Assembly (NCBI GenBank): GCA_902777205.1
Contig: CACYSU010000009.1
Span: forward strand, 22,710-86,709
DNA length: 64,000 nt
DNA from: an uncultured Rhodospirillales bacterium
GTDB lineage: Bacteria; Pseudomonadota; Alphaproteobacteria; CAAGCB01; CAG-977
Reading direction: 5' to 3'
Below are positions 13,001 through 20,354 of the stretch, piece by piece (the first letter of the stretch is position 1; each line of letters opens with the position of its first letter). Below the pieces are notes generated by a model. The model ran no database searches and had not been told where the DNA came from. It worked only from the letters and a program-made list of their open reading frames with translations. Made by a program: the position numbers and the translations under genes.

Positions 13001-13506
13001 AGGCGGCTGAAAAGGCCGCCGCCGAGGAACAGGCCGCGAAACAACGCGCCGAGGAAGAGGCCAAGGAACGCGAAGCTTTGCGCAAACCGTTGCCCGCGAC
13101 AATCGACGTGGATAAGCTGGACATCATCAAGGAAACCGTCACGGAACGCGTCAACGACGACGGCGAAGTGGAAACGTTCATCTTTATCGAACGCAAACCC
13201 AACCCGAACCGTTTCAAGAAAAAACCGGTCGAGGAACGCGTTTTGCAGCAAGATCTGGAACGCGCGCCCGAACCGCCGGAAAAACCGGAGGTGTTGGAAC
13301 ACGAAACCGACGCCGCGCCGGCGGCTGAAACCGTGAACGCGCCCGCGCCGGAAACGGCGAAAGCGGCAGAACAGCCGGCCGCCGAAACCGCCCCCGCCGC
13401 GTCTGACGCCGCCGAACCTGTCGCGCCCGCCGTGCAGACCGTTCCCGCCGTGCCGACCGCTCCGGTTGTGACAAACGCGCCGGTGGAACGCGTGCTGGAA
13501 GATTAA
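10039..13506 (+). CDS. Inner-membrane sulfatase-like protein with a long Pro/Ala/Glu tail
   Basis: A 1155-residue protein in three parts. Residues about 30-180 hold roughly five transmembrane segments. Residues about 200-600 look like an alkaline phosphatase/sulfatase-fold periplasmic domain, with NAFFVHLDLPHYPYVYD and TIVIHGDKGADI in place of the family's HxPY and GDHG metal-site motifs. The His of GDHG is Lys, and no nucleophile is obvious, so activity is uncertain. From about residue 655 the protein is Pro/Ala/Glu-rich and carries an Ala-Glu-Lys coiled coil like TolA. I place the start at the ATG at 10039; an in-frame TTG at 10018 is possible but less likely. Its topology suggests envelope spanning. 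Confidence 0.7.
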   Translation: MAKNEKKEPTLVPEDEEETPEEARQRQEASFSFYLHSSLFLFFLTVFTFVLFLHANKYPMILNNEIQPEVLFACFGFFVFSFLSLFLLSFWRFLAKVFISVVAGGAVAYILGLLLPYNVGNYFAHYFSFLPHDVLMYAAQNGNQIAAIASGVVLLLILCMFRSGIMAFMSLPVLAGLFWVMNDSAKQTIPDVARSAAPAVQPADGEKTENLIHLILAGHTGYAAAAEDWQRLNAKADVPKDAAFNPTFIPAFYKSNGFAFYPSAYLRHANKYKNIANILNPSAAEDTSNLFSRDDAVYYTVSDEAPAFATRSDLFKTLKNQGYTLNVYQTYPFDFCKGDGAKNVDACLTYPAPIGALYRTNLSTGARLMLLAGHWLNSTPFGKDVLKYAYAKVAQKTNPDYFPFLGNPLSRSLPVGQPAVLSRLRRDVLAAKGKNAFFVHLDLPHYPYVYDQNCRLKTDPSKWRSNASYTNRNEFEGELRRWEDYDRQLFCTYAQINYLIKDLDAAKKLDGTTIVIHGDKGADIRKEARDDEDTTRVDKAVNRFKNNMTTVFAIREPSGKAEVRAEACDVPTLISRYVEGKKDAACQKPDLSSYAQDERDKTMAWLNLPVAKGYLDGGDYAALYADWLEKGGQAFMAALDERLRTEEQTPAETRTISFVAPPKQMENPALFDEPAKEPTTDFVPVPPETPAEQTTEPAAGVTPDAPAAETAKPAVDVIADELSDLPAPIVLPQIDPAVEDKWKSTDIKEGQKTTLELVPQELSDQPQASGQPAPEAPAPESAPAAAVDLIPLPTLDITEQPAAAPAETPIETPAVQAEASAQTPAAEQAATETAATTPAVQAEIPAETPQTTVPETPAPAAEAVAAPELPAPPATEAPAPETIVVTDEAFVAETPAVEEAKPVETATPQPENAPDAQQAPAPLTEAQAAEQQAKAEAEAKALAEKQAAEKAAAEKAAAEAKALAEKQEAEKAAAEKAEAKAKALAEKQAAEKAAAEEQAAKQRAEEEAKEREALRKPLPATIDVDKLDIIKETVTERVNDDGEVETFIFIERKPNPNRFKKKPVEERVLQQDLERAPEPPEKPEVLEHETDAAPAAETVNAPAPETAKAAEQPAAETAPAASDAAEPVAPAVQTVPAVPTAPVVTNAPVERVLED
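12826..13080 (+). repeat. Degenerate Ala-Glu-Lys coiled-coil repeat inside the sulfatase-like gene
   Basis: Imperfect repeats of a 10-12 residue unit of the type ALAEKQAAEKAA, about 85 residues long. It resembles the periplasm-spanning helix of TolA and would form a long alpha-helix. The DNA repeats are imperfect, so this is protein-level repetition and not a recent tandem array. Confidence 0.75.
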
Positions 13507-13641
13507 ACTTCCGTTTACGGTCGAAAAGGTATATACTGATCCGCGTTGATCAGGGAAAGAAAGAAAAAACGTCCGTGACGGACGGAAATCGCGCCGGTCG
13601 GTGGCGCAGGGTTGATTCATTCTTTCAAAAGGATTGCATCC

Positions 13642-13941
13642 ATGGCTAAAAACGAAACGTTTCAACGCATTCAGCGCGAAGTGAACGGAAATCACGTCGT
13701 TCTGTTCATGAAAGGCACGCCCGCCCACCCGCGGTGCGGTTTTTCCGCCGAAGCGTCCGAAAAATTGAAACAGGCCGGAATCGAATACAAAAGCGTTGAC
13801 GTTTGTTCCGATCCCGATCTGTTTGACGGCATCCGCCAATTCACCAACTACACGCATTTTCCGCAAATGTTTGTGGACGGCCGCTTTATCGGCAGCAGCG
13901 AAAACATCCTGCGTTTCGCCGCGAACAAAAATTTCAAATGA
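13642..13941 (+). CDS. grxD: Monothiol glutaredoxin, Grx4/GrxD family
   Basis: A 99-residue CGFS-type glutaredoxin that carries and delivers [2Fe-2S] clusters. The active-site motif is CGFS at Cys32, preceded by LFMKGTPAHPR. FPQMFVDGRFIGSSENI supplies the conserved glutathione-binding part (cis-Pro and GG-like turn). The ATG at 13642 has AAAGGA upstream. The frame extends ten residues further back without homology. The usual bolA partner is not adjacent. A -10-like TATACT sits at 13532-13537, and a terminator follows the gene. Confidence 0.93.
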   Translation: MAKNETFQRIQREVNGNHVVLFMKGTPAHPRCGFSAEASEKLKQAGIEYKSVDVCSDPDLFDGIRQFTNYTHFPQMFVDGRFIGSSENILRFAANKNFK

Positions 13942-13956
13942 ACCGCCGTTTTGCGA

Positions 13957-13988
13957 AAAGCCCCGTTGTCAAAACGGGGCTTTTTTTC
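13957..13988 (+). terminator. Rho-independent terminator after grxD
   Basis: GCCCCGTT (13960-13967) pairs perfectly with AACGGGGC (13973-13980) and is followed by seven T residues. Confidence 0.9.
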
Positions 13989-14033
13989 CGCCGTTTTTCC
14001 TGATACAGTACCTCCGTTTCAACCGGAGCCGCC

Positions 14034-14591
14034 ATGTCCCGCCTGTTTTTATTCCTGTTCGTTTTGCTTTTCCCCGTTTTCGCGCGGGCGGAAGGCTTCG
14101 TTTTAAACGAAACGGCGTGCGAGGATAAATTGCTGGAGCTGATCAACGGGGCGGAAAAATACATCGACGTTTCCGTTTATTCGATCAACAACAAAAAACT
14201 GGTTGACGCGTTGGCGGCCGCGCACCGCCGCGGCGTCAAAGTGCGCGTCCTGACCGACAAGGTGCAGGCGGCCGGCGTGTCGTCGCGCATATGGGATTTG
14301 ATCGACGCGGGCATTCCTTTGCGCGTGCACACCTACAAACGCATCATGCACACCAAAGTCGCGATTTACGACGGCGTTTCCGTGTCCAGCGGTTCGCTGA
14401 ACTGGACGGAACCCGCCGTGCATAAAAACGAGGAAGTCTGCGACATTTTCGTCAACGATCCCGATTACGCCGCCCAGCACCAGCGGTTGTTCGACATACG
14501 GTGGGAAAACAATTCGCGGAAAAAATCCGATTTGTGGCTGAAACCGCGGCTGTTGAAACGGCGGGCGGATCAAGCGAAACAAACAAAATGA
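14034..14591 (+). CDS. Secreted phospholipase D-like nuclease
   Basis: A 185-residue single-domain PLD-superfamily protein of the Nuc type, which acts as a homodimeric phosphodiesterase or endonuclease. A signal peptide (residues 1-19, ending FARA) targets the periplasm. The catalytic HKD motif is HTKVAIYD (His106, Lys108, Asp113), followed by SSGSLNWT, the usual Ser-Gly-Ser/Asn segment. Length and single motif match bacterial Nuc endonucleases. The ATG at 14034 lies 45 bp after the grxD terminator, so it is probably transcribed independently. Substrate DNA or lipid cannot be decided from sequence. Confidence 0.85.
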   Translation: MSRLFLFLFVLLFPVFARAEGFVLNETACEDKLLELINGAEKYIDVSVYSINNKKLVDALAAAHRRGVKVRVLTDKVQAAGVSSRIWDLIDAGIPLRVHTYKRIMHTKVAIYDGVSVSSGSLNWTEPAVHKNEEVCDIFVNDPDYAAQHQRLFDIRWENNSRKKSDLWLKPRLLKRRADQAKQTK

Positions 14592-14666
14592 GCGTTTCAT
14601 TTTTATCTTTTCGTAAGAAAGTTTTGGTATTTTGTAGAAAACAAAACCGGTAAGCAGAGGTTCGAC

Positions 14667-15512
14667 GTGTCCGACATTATTCCTTCTTCGATCAAAACGC
14701 TGGCTTTAACGGCCGCCATCGCCGCCGTCGGCGGATGCGGCGCGGGGCTGCCCGACCCGTTCACCCAACGCACGATCGTCACACCGAAAGCGCCGTCGTC
14801 AGTCATCGTGTGCCGTTCCCAGCAATGCGCGCCGGCCAGAACGAACATGACGCGTGAATTTCTGTACAACAGCCTGCTGAACCTGTTTGACAACAACGTC
14901 GATTCCACCGTTTTGATCTGCGACGCCGACCCGAATTCCAGAATGTGCTTTGAAAACTACATCCAATTCAATATCAAAGCCGGCGTCACCCCCGCGACCG
15001 TCGTCGTCGATTCCGCCAAACTGCTGAGCGTCAAGCTGCAGAAAAAGGAACAGATCATCAGCGTCGCGTTGGATTACAATATGCATTTCAACGCCGTGCG
15101 CCCCGCTTGCCTGAGTTCCAAAAACGCCCTGTTCGTCAAATCGCCCGATTACGTTTTAATGGAAGACACGGGCTATGTCTGCAAATTCACGACAACGTCC
15201 GATTCCATGGTTTCGACCGTTTTCGCGATCGACTACGTCGATTTGGACTACGGCGTCATCGGGGCGAACTATTCGTTCGGCGTGGCGGGGCCCGCTTACG
15301 GCGGCGGCACGGGATATATGCTGATGCGTTTCCAGAAAAACGCTTTCCCGTCCGATCCGAAAAAATTCGTCCTGCCCAAAGGCCCGCAGGAAACGCCGAC
15401 CATGCCGACCACCGCGTCCGGCCAGCCCGCCCAGCGCGAATACGGCGTCAAAACCGACACGCCGAAGCTGGCGCCCGGACAATACAAAGTCACCCCCCTG
15501 CCGTTGAAATAA
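14667..15512 (+). CDS. Lipoprotein of unknown function
   Basis: A 281-residue predicted lipoprotein starting at GTG, with AGAGG upstream. The signal is unusual, starting SDIIPSSIKTLAL, with a lipobox AVGGC at about residue 24. The mature part has paired cysteines (VICRSQQC, ICDADPNSRMC), a central helical stretch, and a Pro/Thr-rich tail. I recognise no family. It precedes anmK by 10 bp and is likely cotranscribed with it, so a link to envelope or peptidoglycan turnover is possible but unproven. Confidence 0.65.
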   Translation: MSDIIPSSIKTLALTAAIAAVGGCGAGLPDPFTQRTIVTPKAPSSVIVCRSQQCAPARTNMTREFLYNSLLNLFDNNVDSTVLICDADPNSRMCFENYIQFNIKAGVTPATVVVDSAKLLSVKLQKKEQIISVALDYNMHFNAVRPACLSSKNALFVKSPDYVLMEDTGYVCKFTTTSDSMVSTVFAIDYVDLDYGVIGANYSFGVAGPAYGGGTGYMLMRFQKNAFPSDPKKFVLPKGPQETPTMPTTASGQPAQREYGVKTDTPKLAPGQYKVTPLPLK

Positions 15513-15522
15513 GGCGGAGCGC

Positions 15523-16875
15523 ATGATCACCGTCGGTGTCATGACCGGCAATTCGCTGGACGCCGTTGATGCGGTTTTGACCCGATTCGACGGTGGCCGC
15601 ATGGCCGATCTGGCCGCGTGTTCCCTGCCTTATCCGGCGGAATTGAGAAACGGTTTCCTGACGCTGCGCAAACGGATCGCCCGTCACGGATACGACGTTT
15701 CCTTTTTAAAAAACGACAGTTCTTTCACAGCCGTTTTAAAAAGCTGCACCGATTTGGTCGCCGAAACGGTCAACACGCTTTGCCGCGGCTTTGACAAATC
15801 GGAAATCGCCGCGATCGGGCTGCACGGGCAAACGTGCGGACATTTTCCGCCGTCCGTCGCGGGCGACGCCGCGCCCTATACGCTGCAAGTGTTCGATCCC
15901 GCGCGGCTGGCCGCTTTGACGGACTTGCCCGTCATTTACGATTTCCGTTCCGACGATATGGCCAACGGCGGCGAAGGCGCGCCCCTCGCCCCGATCCACA
16001 ACGCCCACATCGCGGCGGATCTGAAAGAAAAAGGATTGTTCCCCGTCGCTTTTTGCAACGCGGGCAACACCGGAAACATCGCCGTCGTTTCCGAAACGGC
16101 CGACGGAAAAAGCGTCACCGTCGGTTGGGACGCGGGCCCTTTTAATCATTTCGCCGACACGCTGAGCCGTTTCGGGGCGAACGAGCCGTGCGATTTGAAC
16201 GGGCGGTTCGGCGCACGGGGACGGATTGTTCCCGAATTGCTGGCCGATCTGTTCGACACGGCGGCCGTGACCGGAAACGGGGAGAATTTCTACCTTTTGC
16301 CGCCGCCGAAATCGTCCGACCCGAGCTGGTACAGAATCGACGCTGCGGACGTTTGCGCCCGTTTCGGTTTTGAAAACGCGCTGCGCACCGTCGAATATCT
16401 GGGCGCGTACGGATTTATGACCGCTTTGTCCATGATCGGCGAAAACGTGAAAATGCCGCAATCGTTCCTGCTGTTCGGCGGCGGGTGGAAAAATCCGCTG
16501 GCTTTAAACGATTTCAAAGATTTGCTGAACGGCAAAGGAATTGTTTTGCCCCGTCACGCGGACGTTTTCGCGCGGGTGCGGGCGCGTTTTTCCCGCCCGC
16601 CCGCCGTCGATTTTTCCGACCGGTACGGGTACAGCGGCACATATATGGAAGCGCGCATTTTCGCCGACATGGCGCGATGCCGGATCACGGGCGAACCGTT
16701 CAGCTTTCCCGAAACGACCGGATGCAAATCCCCGACCGTCGCCGGCATATACGCTTTGCCGCCCGCGGGCGCGCCGCTGCTGGACGGATTGTTTGAACAA
16801 TACGGCACGAAAGACCTGATCCCCAATCCGCCCCCGCGGTTGTTCAGCCGCGCCGCGAAAGAAAGCCGGACTTAA
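15523..16875 (+). CDS. anmK: Divergent anhydro-N-acetylmuramic acid kinase (AnmK)
   Basis: The AnmK family phosphorylates 1,6-anhydro-MurNAc during peptidoglycan recycling. Motifs match with drift: VGVMTGNSLDAVDAV for the usual MSGTSLDGVD, IGLHGQTCGHFPP, FRSDDMANGGEGAPLAP, GWDAGPFNHFAD for the YDTGPGN loop, and LFGGGWKNPL for the C-terminal glycine motif. At 450 residues it is about 80 longer than the E. coli enzyme. The NIGGIANL motif has become NAGNTGNIA, so substrate preference may differ. It overlaps the convergent peptidase gene by four bases. Confidence 0.82.
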   Translation: MITVGVMTGNSLDAVDAVLTRFDGGRMADLAACSLPYPAELRNGFLTLRKRIARHGYDVSFLKNDSSFTAVLKSCTDLVAETVNTLCRGFDKSEIAAIGLHGQTCGHFPPSVAGDAAPYTLQVFDPARLAALTDLPVIYDFRSDDMANGGEGAPLAPIHNAHIAADLKEKGLFPVAFCNAGNTGNIAVVSETADGKSVTVGWDAGPFNHFADTLSRFGANEPCDLNGRFGARGRIVPELLADLFDTAAVTGNGENFYLLPPPKSSDPSWYRIDAADVCARFGFENALRTVEYLGAYGFMTALSMIGENVKMPQSFLLFGGGWKNPLALNDFKDLLNGKGIVLPRHADVFARVRARFSRPPAVDFSDRYGYSGTYMEARIFADMARCRITGEPFSFPETTGCKSPTVAGIYALPPAGAPLLDGLFEQYGTKDLIPNPPPRLFSRAAKESRT

Positions 16876-17582
16876 TCGAAGCTGTACAAATAATCAGCGT
16901 TTTTTTTCAGCCACGCCTCCGCCCGTTCGTAATCGGGGCAAAGGCCGGCGACGACGCGCCAGAACGCGGCCGAATGGTTCATTTGCGCCAAATGGGCGAT
17001 TTCGTGCGCGATGACGTAATCCGCGACGTAAAGCGGCGCCAGCCCCAACCGCCACGACAGGCTGACGTGTCCCGTCCGCGAACAGCTGCCCCACCGCGAA
17101 ACGGTGTCGCGCACCGTCAGCTTTTGCACTTTGGCGTCGATTTTCGCGGCGGTTTCGCGCGCCTTGGCCAACGCGTAGGCGGCAAACTCGGATTTCAAAA
17201 AATCGCGGACGCGCCGATCCAGATGCTCCGCCGCGCCCGAAACCCAAACGACGTTTCCCGCCGACCACACGCCGCGCCGCGCGGCCGGAGAATGGCGGAT
17301 GACAACGTCGCGCCCCAAAAAAGTCAGCGGCATTCCGTCCTGAAACACCCGTTTGGGCGGCAGTCGGCGCAGCTGCTCCGCGATCCAAGCGGATTTTGAA
17401 ACGGCGAAATCGCGCCCTTTTTCAACGGACGCCCGCCGCGGCAAAACCAAAACGACCGCGCCCGTCCGGCGGCTGACCCTCAACCGGATGCGTTTGGCTT
17501 TGACGCTGCGTTCGACGCCGACGGCGATCGCCGTCCCCTGATCGTAAACGGTCAGCGTTTTCGCCGTGTCGTTTTGTTTCAT
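16872..17582 (-). CDS. YgjP-like zinc metallopeptidase
   Basis: A 236-residue member of the YgjP/DUF45 family of small cytoplasmic zinc peptidases. The metal site is HEIAH (His193, Glu194, His197) with a third ligand His203 in MNH, in the typical context YVIAHEIAHLAQMNHSAAFW. The upstream SRWGSCS element is also characteristic. The substrate is unknown. It converges on anmK with a 4-bp overlap. It starts 49 bp after the stop of mucR, behind the mucR terminator. Confidence 0.9.
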   Translation of the reverse strand: MKQNDTAKTLTVYDQGTAIAVGVERSVKAKRIRLRVSRRTGAVVLVLPRRASVEKGRDFAVSKSAWIAEQLRRLPPKRVFQDGMPLTFLGRDVVIRHSPAARRGVWSAGNVVWVSGAAEHLDRRVRDFLKSEFAAYALAKARETAAKIDAKVQKLTVRDTVSRWGSCSRTGHVSLSWRLGLAPLYVADYVIAHEIAHLAQMNHSAAFWRVVAGLCPDYERAEAWLKKNADYLYSFD

Positions 17583-17593
17583 CTGTCGGCCCC

Positions 17594-17626
17594 GTAAAAA
17601 AAAGCGTCACCCGAAAGTGACGCTTT
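17594..17626 (-). terminator. Rho-independent terminator after mucR
   Basis: A perfect 10-bp inverted repeat (17617-17626 with 17601-17610) closes a 6-nt loop, and a run of T follows on the minus strand. It lies between the stop of mucR (17631) and the start of the peptidase gene (17582). Confidence 0.88.
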
Positions 17627-17630
17627 CCCG

Positions 17631-18047
17631 TTATTTCGATTTTCTGGGACGCGTTCCCAAACCGATCCGTTTCGCCACGTCCGAACGGCGTTCGGTGCAG
17701 TTCGGGGCGACCATCGGATAATCGGCCGGCAGGTTCCAGCGCGCGCGGTATTCGTCCGGCGTCATGTTGTACGCCGTTTTCAGGTGGCGTTTCAGCATTT
17801 TCAATTTTTTGCCGTCTTCCAAGCAGACGAGGTAATCCGGAAAAACGGATTCCTTGACGGGAACCGCGGGTTTCAGCTTTTCAGCGACGGGTTCCGGCGC
17901 GTTGACGGACGCCAAGGCGCGGTAAACGTCCTGAATCAATTTGGGCAATTCGGCGGCGGTCGTTTCGTTGTTGGCGACGTGCGAGGAAACGATTTCCGTC
18001 GTAAAGGCCAGCAAATCTTCGTTTGTAAAAGTATCAGACATTTTCAT
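17631..18047 (-). CDS. mucR: Ros/MucR-family transcriptional regulator
   Basis: A 138-residue zinc-finger-type regulator characteristic of alphaproteobacteria, where it controls exopolysaccharide, motility and surface genes. The C-terminal half holds the diagnostic stretch CLEDGKKLKMLKRHLKTAYN followed by MTPDEYRARWNLPADYPMVA. The N-terminal half is a short helical oligomerisation region. The start may be the first Met or the third residue (18041); both have a purine-rich upstream. The surface-polysaccharide operon at the right end of the window is a plausible target by family analogy only. Confidence 0.92.
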   Translation of the reverse strand: MKMSDTFTNEDLLAFTTEIVSSHVANNETTAAELPKLIQDVYRALASVNAPEPVAEKLKPAVPVKESVFPDYLVCLEDGKKLKMLKRHLKTAYNMTPDEYRARWNLPADYPMVAPNCTERRSDVAKRIGLGTRPRKSK

Positions 18048-18100
18048 CTCCGTTCAATGTTTAGAACATATTTACAAAATAAACAGAAAAAACGCAAGTT

Positions 18101-19198
18101 TTATTCGCTCTCTTTTTCCAAAAAACACGCGTCGCCGTAGGAAAAGAACCGATACTCTTTTTCAATCGCATGGCGATACGCCGCTTTCATGCAATCGACG
18201 CCCGAAAACGCGCAGACCAGCATAAACAACGTGGAACACGGCAAATGAAAATTCGTGAACAGCGCGTCAACCGCTTTGAACCGGTAGCCGGGGGTGATGA
18301 AAATCGACGTTTCCCGATTGAACGGGTGGACTTCGCCGGTGTCGTCGGCCGCGCTTTCCAACAGGCGCAAAGCCGTCGTCCCGATCGAAACGATCCGGCG
18401 GCCGTCGCGTTTCGCCTGCGTGATCAGGCGCGCGTTTTCCGGCGAAATGTGGCCGAATTCGGCGTGCATGACGTGGTCTTTGGTGTCATCGACCTTGACG
18501 GGCAGGAACGTGCCGCCGCCGACGTGCAGGGTGATTTTGACGTTTTCGATCCCCATCGCGTCGATTTTCGCCAGCAGCTCCTTAGTGAAATGCAATCCCG
18601 CGGTCGGCGCGGCCACCGCGCCGTCATGGGCGGCGTAAACGGTTTGATAGTTGCGTTTGTCGTCCTCGTATCCCGTTTTTTCACGGTGGATATAGGGCGG
18701 CAAAGGCATGACGCCGTATTTTTCCAGCCGCGCGAACAAAACGGACGGATCGGTCAGAAATTCCAAAACGACCGTCATGCCGTCTTCGCCGCGGCCAAGC
18801 ACTTTGGCTTCCAGCGGATCGGCGGCGGGATCGTTCGGCGGATAGAACCGCACGATGTCGTTTTCGCGCAGGCGGCGGGCGTTTTTGACCAAAGCCTCCC
18901 ACTGATTCAGGCCGACGGATTTAAACAGGGTCGCTTCAACGGCCGCGTCGCCCCGTTTGCCGAACAGGCGCGCGGGAATGACGCGCGTGTCGTTGAACAC
19001 CAGCAAATCGTCCGGCCGCAGCAAAGCGGGAAAATCGGAAATATGGCCGTCAATAAAAGAATCCGGCGGACACACATGAAGCAATCCGGCGGATTCGCGG
19101 GGTTCCGCCGGACGAGAGGCGATCCTCTCTTTCGGCAGAACAAAATCAAAATCGGTAACCAGCAATGTTTTACAGCCGCGGTGTGACGACCCCTTCAA
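18101..19198 (-). CDS. queA: S-adenosylmethionine:tRNA ribosyltransferase-isomerase QueA
   Basis: Adds the epoxycyclopentane-diol precursor to the queuine path in tRNA wobble positions. Key motifs are DFDFVLPKERIA at the start, VFNDTRVIPARLFG, AAPTAGLHFT, HVGGGTFLPVK and LPCSTLFMLVCAF. The frame starts at 19198 and overlaps the SUKH gene by 29 bases. A TTG at 19165 would give a start nearer to the family norm, so the exact start is uncertain. The usual partner tgt is not adjacent. Confidence 0.95.
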   Translation of the reverse strand: MKGSSHRGCKTLLVTDFDFVLPKERIASRPAEPRESAGLLHVCPPDSFIDGHISDFPALLRPDDLLVFNDTRVIPARLFGKRGDAAVEATLFKSVGLNQWEALVKNARRLRENDIVRFYPPNDPAADPLEAKVLGRGEDGMTVVLEFLTDPSVLFARLEKYGVMPLPPYIHREKTGYEDDKRNYQTVYAAHDGAVAAPTAGLHFTKELLAKIDAMGIENVKITLHVGGGTFLPVKVDDTKDHVMHAEFGHISPENARLITQAKRDGRRIVSIGTTALRLLESAADDTGEVHPFNRETSIFITPGYRFKAVDALFTNFHLPCSTLFMLVCAFSGVDCMKAAYRHAIEKEYRFFSYGDACFLEKESE

Positions 19199-19610
19199 AC
19201 ATGGCGTCGAACGTGTCGAAATCCTCCATCACGTCGTGACCGGTGAAATCCAGCACTTCGTATTTTTCGTTGGCCGTGTTGTAAACGTACAGGTCGTCGT
19301 CGGCGCGTCCCAGCAAAACGAATCCTTCCAAATCGTCGTTATAGTCGGCGAAATCCTCGTTCGCGGTCACGATGTCGTTCAGGGTGTAGCTGCTTTCGGG
19401 ATCGGTCACCTGATCGGTGCTGTAAAATTCGATGCCGTTCCAAGCGAACCCGTTGACTTCGCGCAGAAAGTCGATATAGCCCTGCGGCACGGCCGGCAGA
19501 CCGATTTCCGCCATATCTTTCTGACATTGCGCCAAATCCTTGCTGGAAGCGGGGCGGACGATCATCGCGCCTTCTTCCGGCGACAATTTTTTCAGAATAT
19601 CTTCAATCAT
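19170..19610 (-). CDS. SMI1/KNR4 (SUKH) family protein
   Basis: A 146-residue protein of the SUKH superfamily: residues about 25-60 read LPAVPQGYIDFLREVNGFAW, the classic SMI1/KNR4 entry helix and turn, followed by acidic beta segments (FVLLGRADDDLYVYN). In polymorphic toxin systems many SUKH proteins are immunity proteins against nuclease toxins, though others have housekeeping roles. It is 73 bp downstream of a colicin-type HNH nuclease gene on the same strand, the order toxin then immunity. AGGAACG precedes the ATG. The immunity role is inference. Confidence 0.8.
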   Translation of the reverse strand: MIEDILKKLSPEEGAMIVRPASSKDLAQCQKDMAEIGLPAVPQGYIDFLREVNGFAWNGIEFYSTDQVTDPESSYTLNDIVTANEDFADYNDDLEGFVLLGRADDDLYVYNTANEKYEVLDFTGHDVMEDFDTFDAMFEGVVTPRL

Positions 19611-19683
19611 TTGTTCGTTCCTAAGACTGTAAACAGAAAACTGCCGTCATTCTAAAGAAGTTTTCGCCGTTCTTCAACGGTTT

Positions 19684-20271
19684 TTAACGTTCGCGCCGTT
19701 TTAAAGCCGCCGCCGCCGCGACCGTGTTCAGCTTTTGGCGGGACTGCGCCGGACGTTTCCAGACCATATCGTCGCTCCACGGCAGTTTGATTTTAATGCC
19801 CGCGGCCAGATCCTTGCCTTTCAGCTGCGGGTCGATTACGTCGTGATGCAATTCGTCGTGCGGCGGAATCGGCATGATGATCAGATTTTTGAAATCGTTT
19901 GTGCCGCCGCCGTGAATCGGCAGTTTGTGATGCACGTTGTATCCGTTGACGCTGCGGCCGCCGCGCATGGATTCCAATCCTTTGTCGGAAATGCCCATGG
20001 CGCGCAGTTCCTTTTCATAATGCGCCGCGACGTACTTTAAAAAAGCCGGACGCACCTGCGTTTTGAACTCTTCGCGTCTGGCGACGCGCGTTTTCTTTCC
20101 GGGGGTTTTGAATTCGACCTCTTTGAGTTTGAATCCGTTGATGACATCGAAATCGAATTCGCCGCGTTCGGCGCGCTGACGGCTGTTTCCGCCCGCCGCC
20201 GGACGGCCGTTGTTGTTGTATCCGTATTGTTTGCCGACGCCGCGGGCGCGTTTGGCGTGAATGTATTCCAT
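19684..20271 (-). CDS. Free-standing colicin-type HNH nuclease, paralogue 1
   Basis: A 195-residue basic protein. Residues about 110-150 carry a beta-beta-alpha-metal HNH core: NVHHKLPIHGGGTNDF, then NLIIM and PHDELHH, matching the HH...P...GG...N...HxxxH spacing of colicin E9-like DNases. The N-terminus (MEYIHAKRARG) and the INGFKLKEVEF and WSDDMV blocks are shared with three paralogues at 26-28 kb. The start at 20271 aligns with them. No export signal or colicin translocation domain is present. A SUKH gene follows. It could be an orphan toxin, an effector or a phage-derived nuclease. Confidence 0.8.
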   Translation of the reverse strand: MEYIHAKRARGVGKQYGYNNNGRPAAGGNSRQRAERGEFDFDVINGFKLKEVEFKTPGKKTRVARREEFKTQVRPAFLKYVAAHYEKELRAMGISDKGLESMRGGRSVNGYNVHHKLPIHGGGTNDFKNLIIMPIPPHDELHHDVIDPQLKGKDLAAGIKIKLPWSDDMVWKRPAQSRQKLNTVAAAAALKRRER

Positions 20272-20304
20272 AAAAGCCTGCCTTGATAAAGTGATGTTAA
20301 GACC

Positions 20305-20332
20305 ACTGTACCACACGGGATTGGACAATCAA
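20305..20332 (-). promoter_or_regulatory. Possible promoter for HNH paralogue 1
   Basis: On the minus strand TTGATT (20332-20327), a 16-bp spacer, then TACAGT (20310-20305), about 34 bp before the ATG at 20271. Confidence 0.4.
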
Positions 20333-20354
20333 GGATTTTTTGTCCAAAACAGGC

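Noticed and set aside
13565..13590. Short palindrome CGTCCGTGACGGACG upstream of grxD as an operator
   Set aside because: A single short palindrome with no second copy or known regulator; no basis to name it.
11125..13866. 913-residue open frame on the minus strand opposite the sulfatase-like gene and grxD
   Set aside because: It is the complement of an Ala/Glu/Pro-rich repeat and reads as low-complexity Arg/Gly/Phe. It overlaps two well-supported genes on the other strand.
19620..19690. CCGTT/AACGG hairpin with T run between the HNH and SUKH genes as a terminator
   Set aside because: The T run is on the plus strand, where no gene ends. On the minus strand it lacks a T tract.
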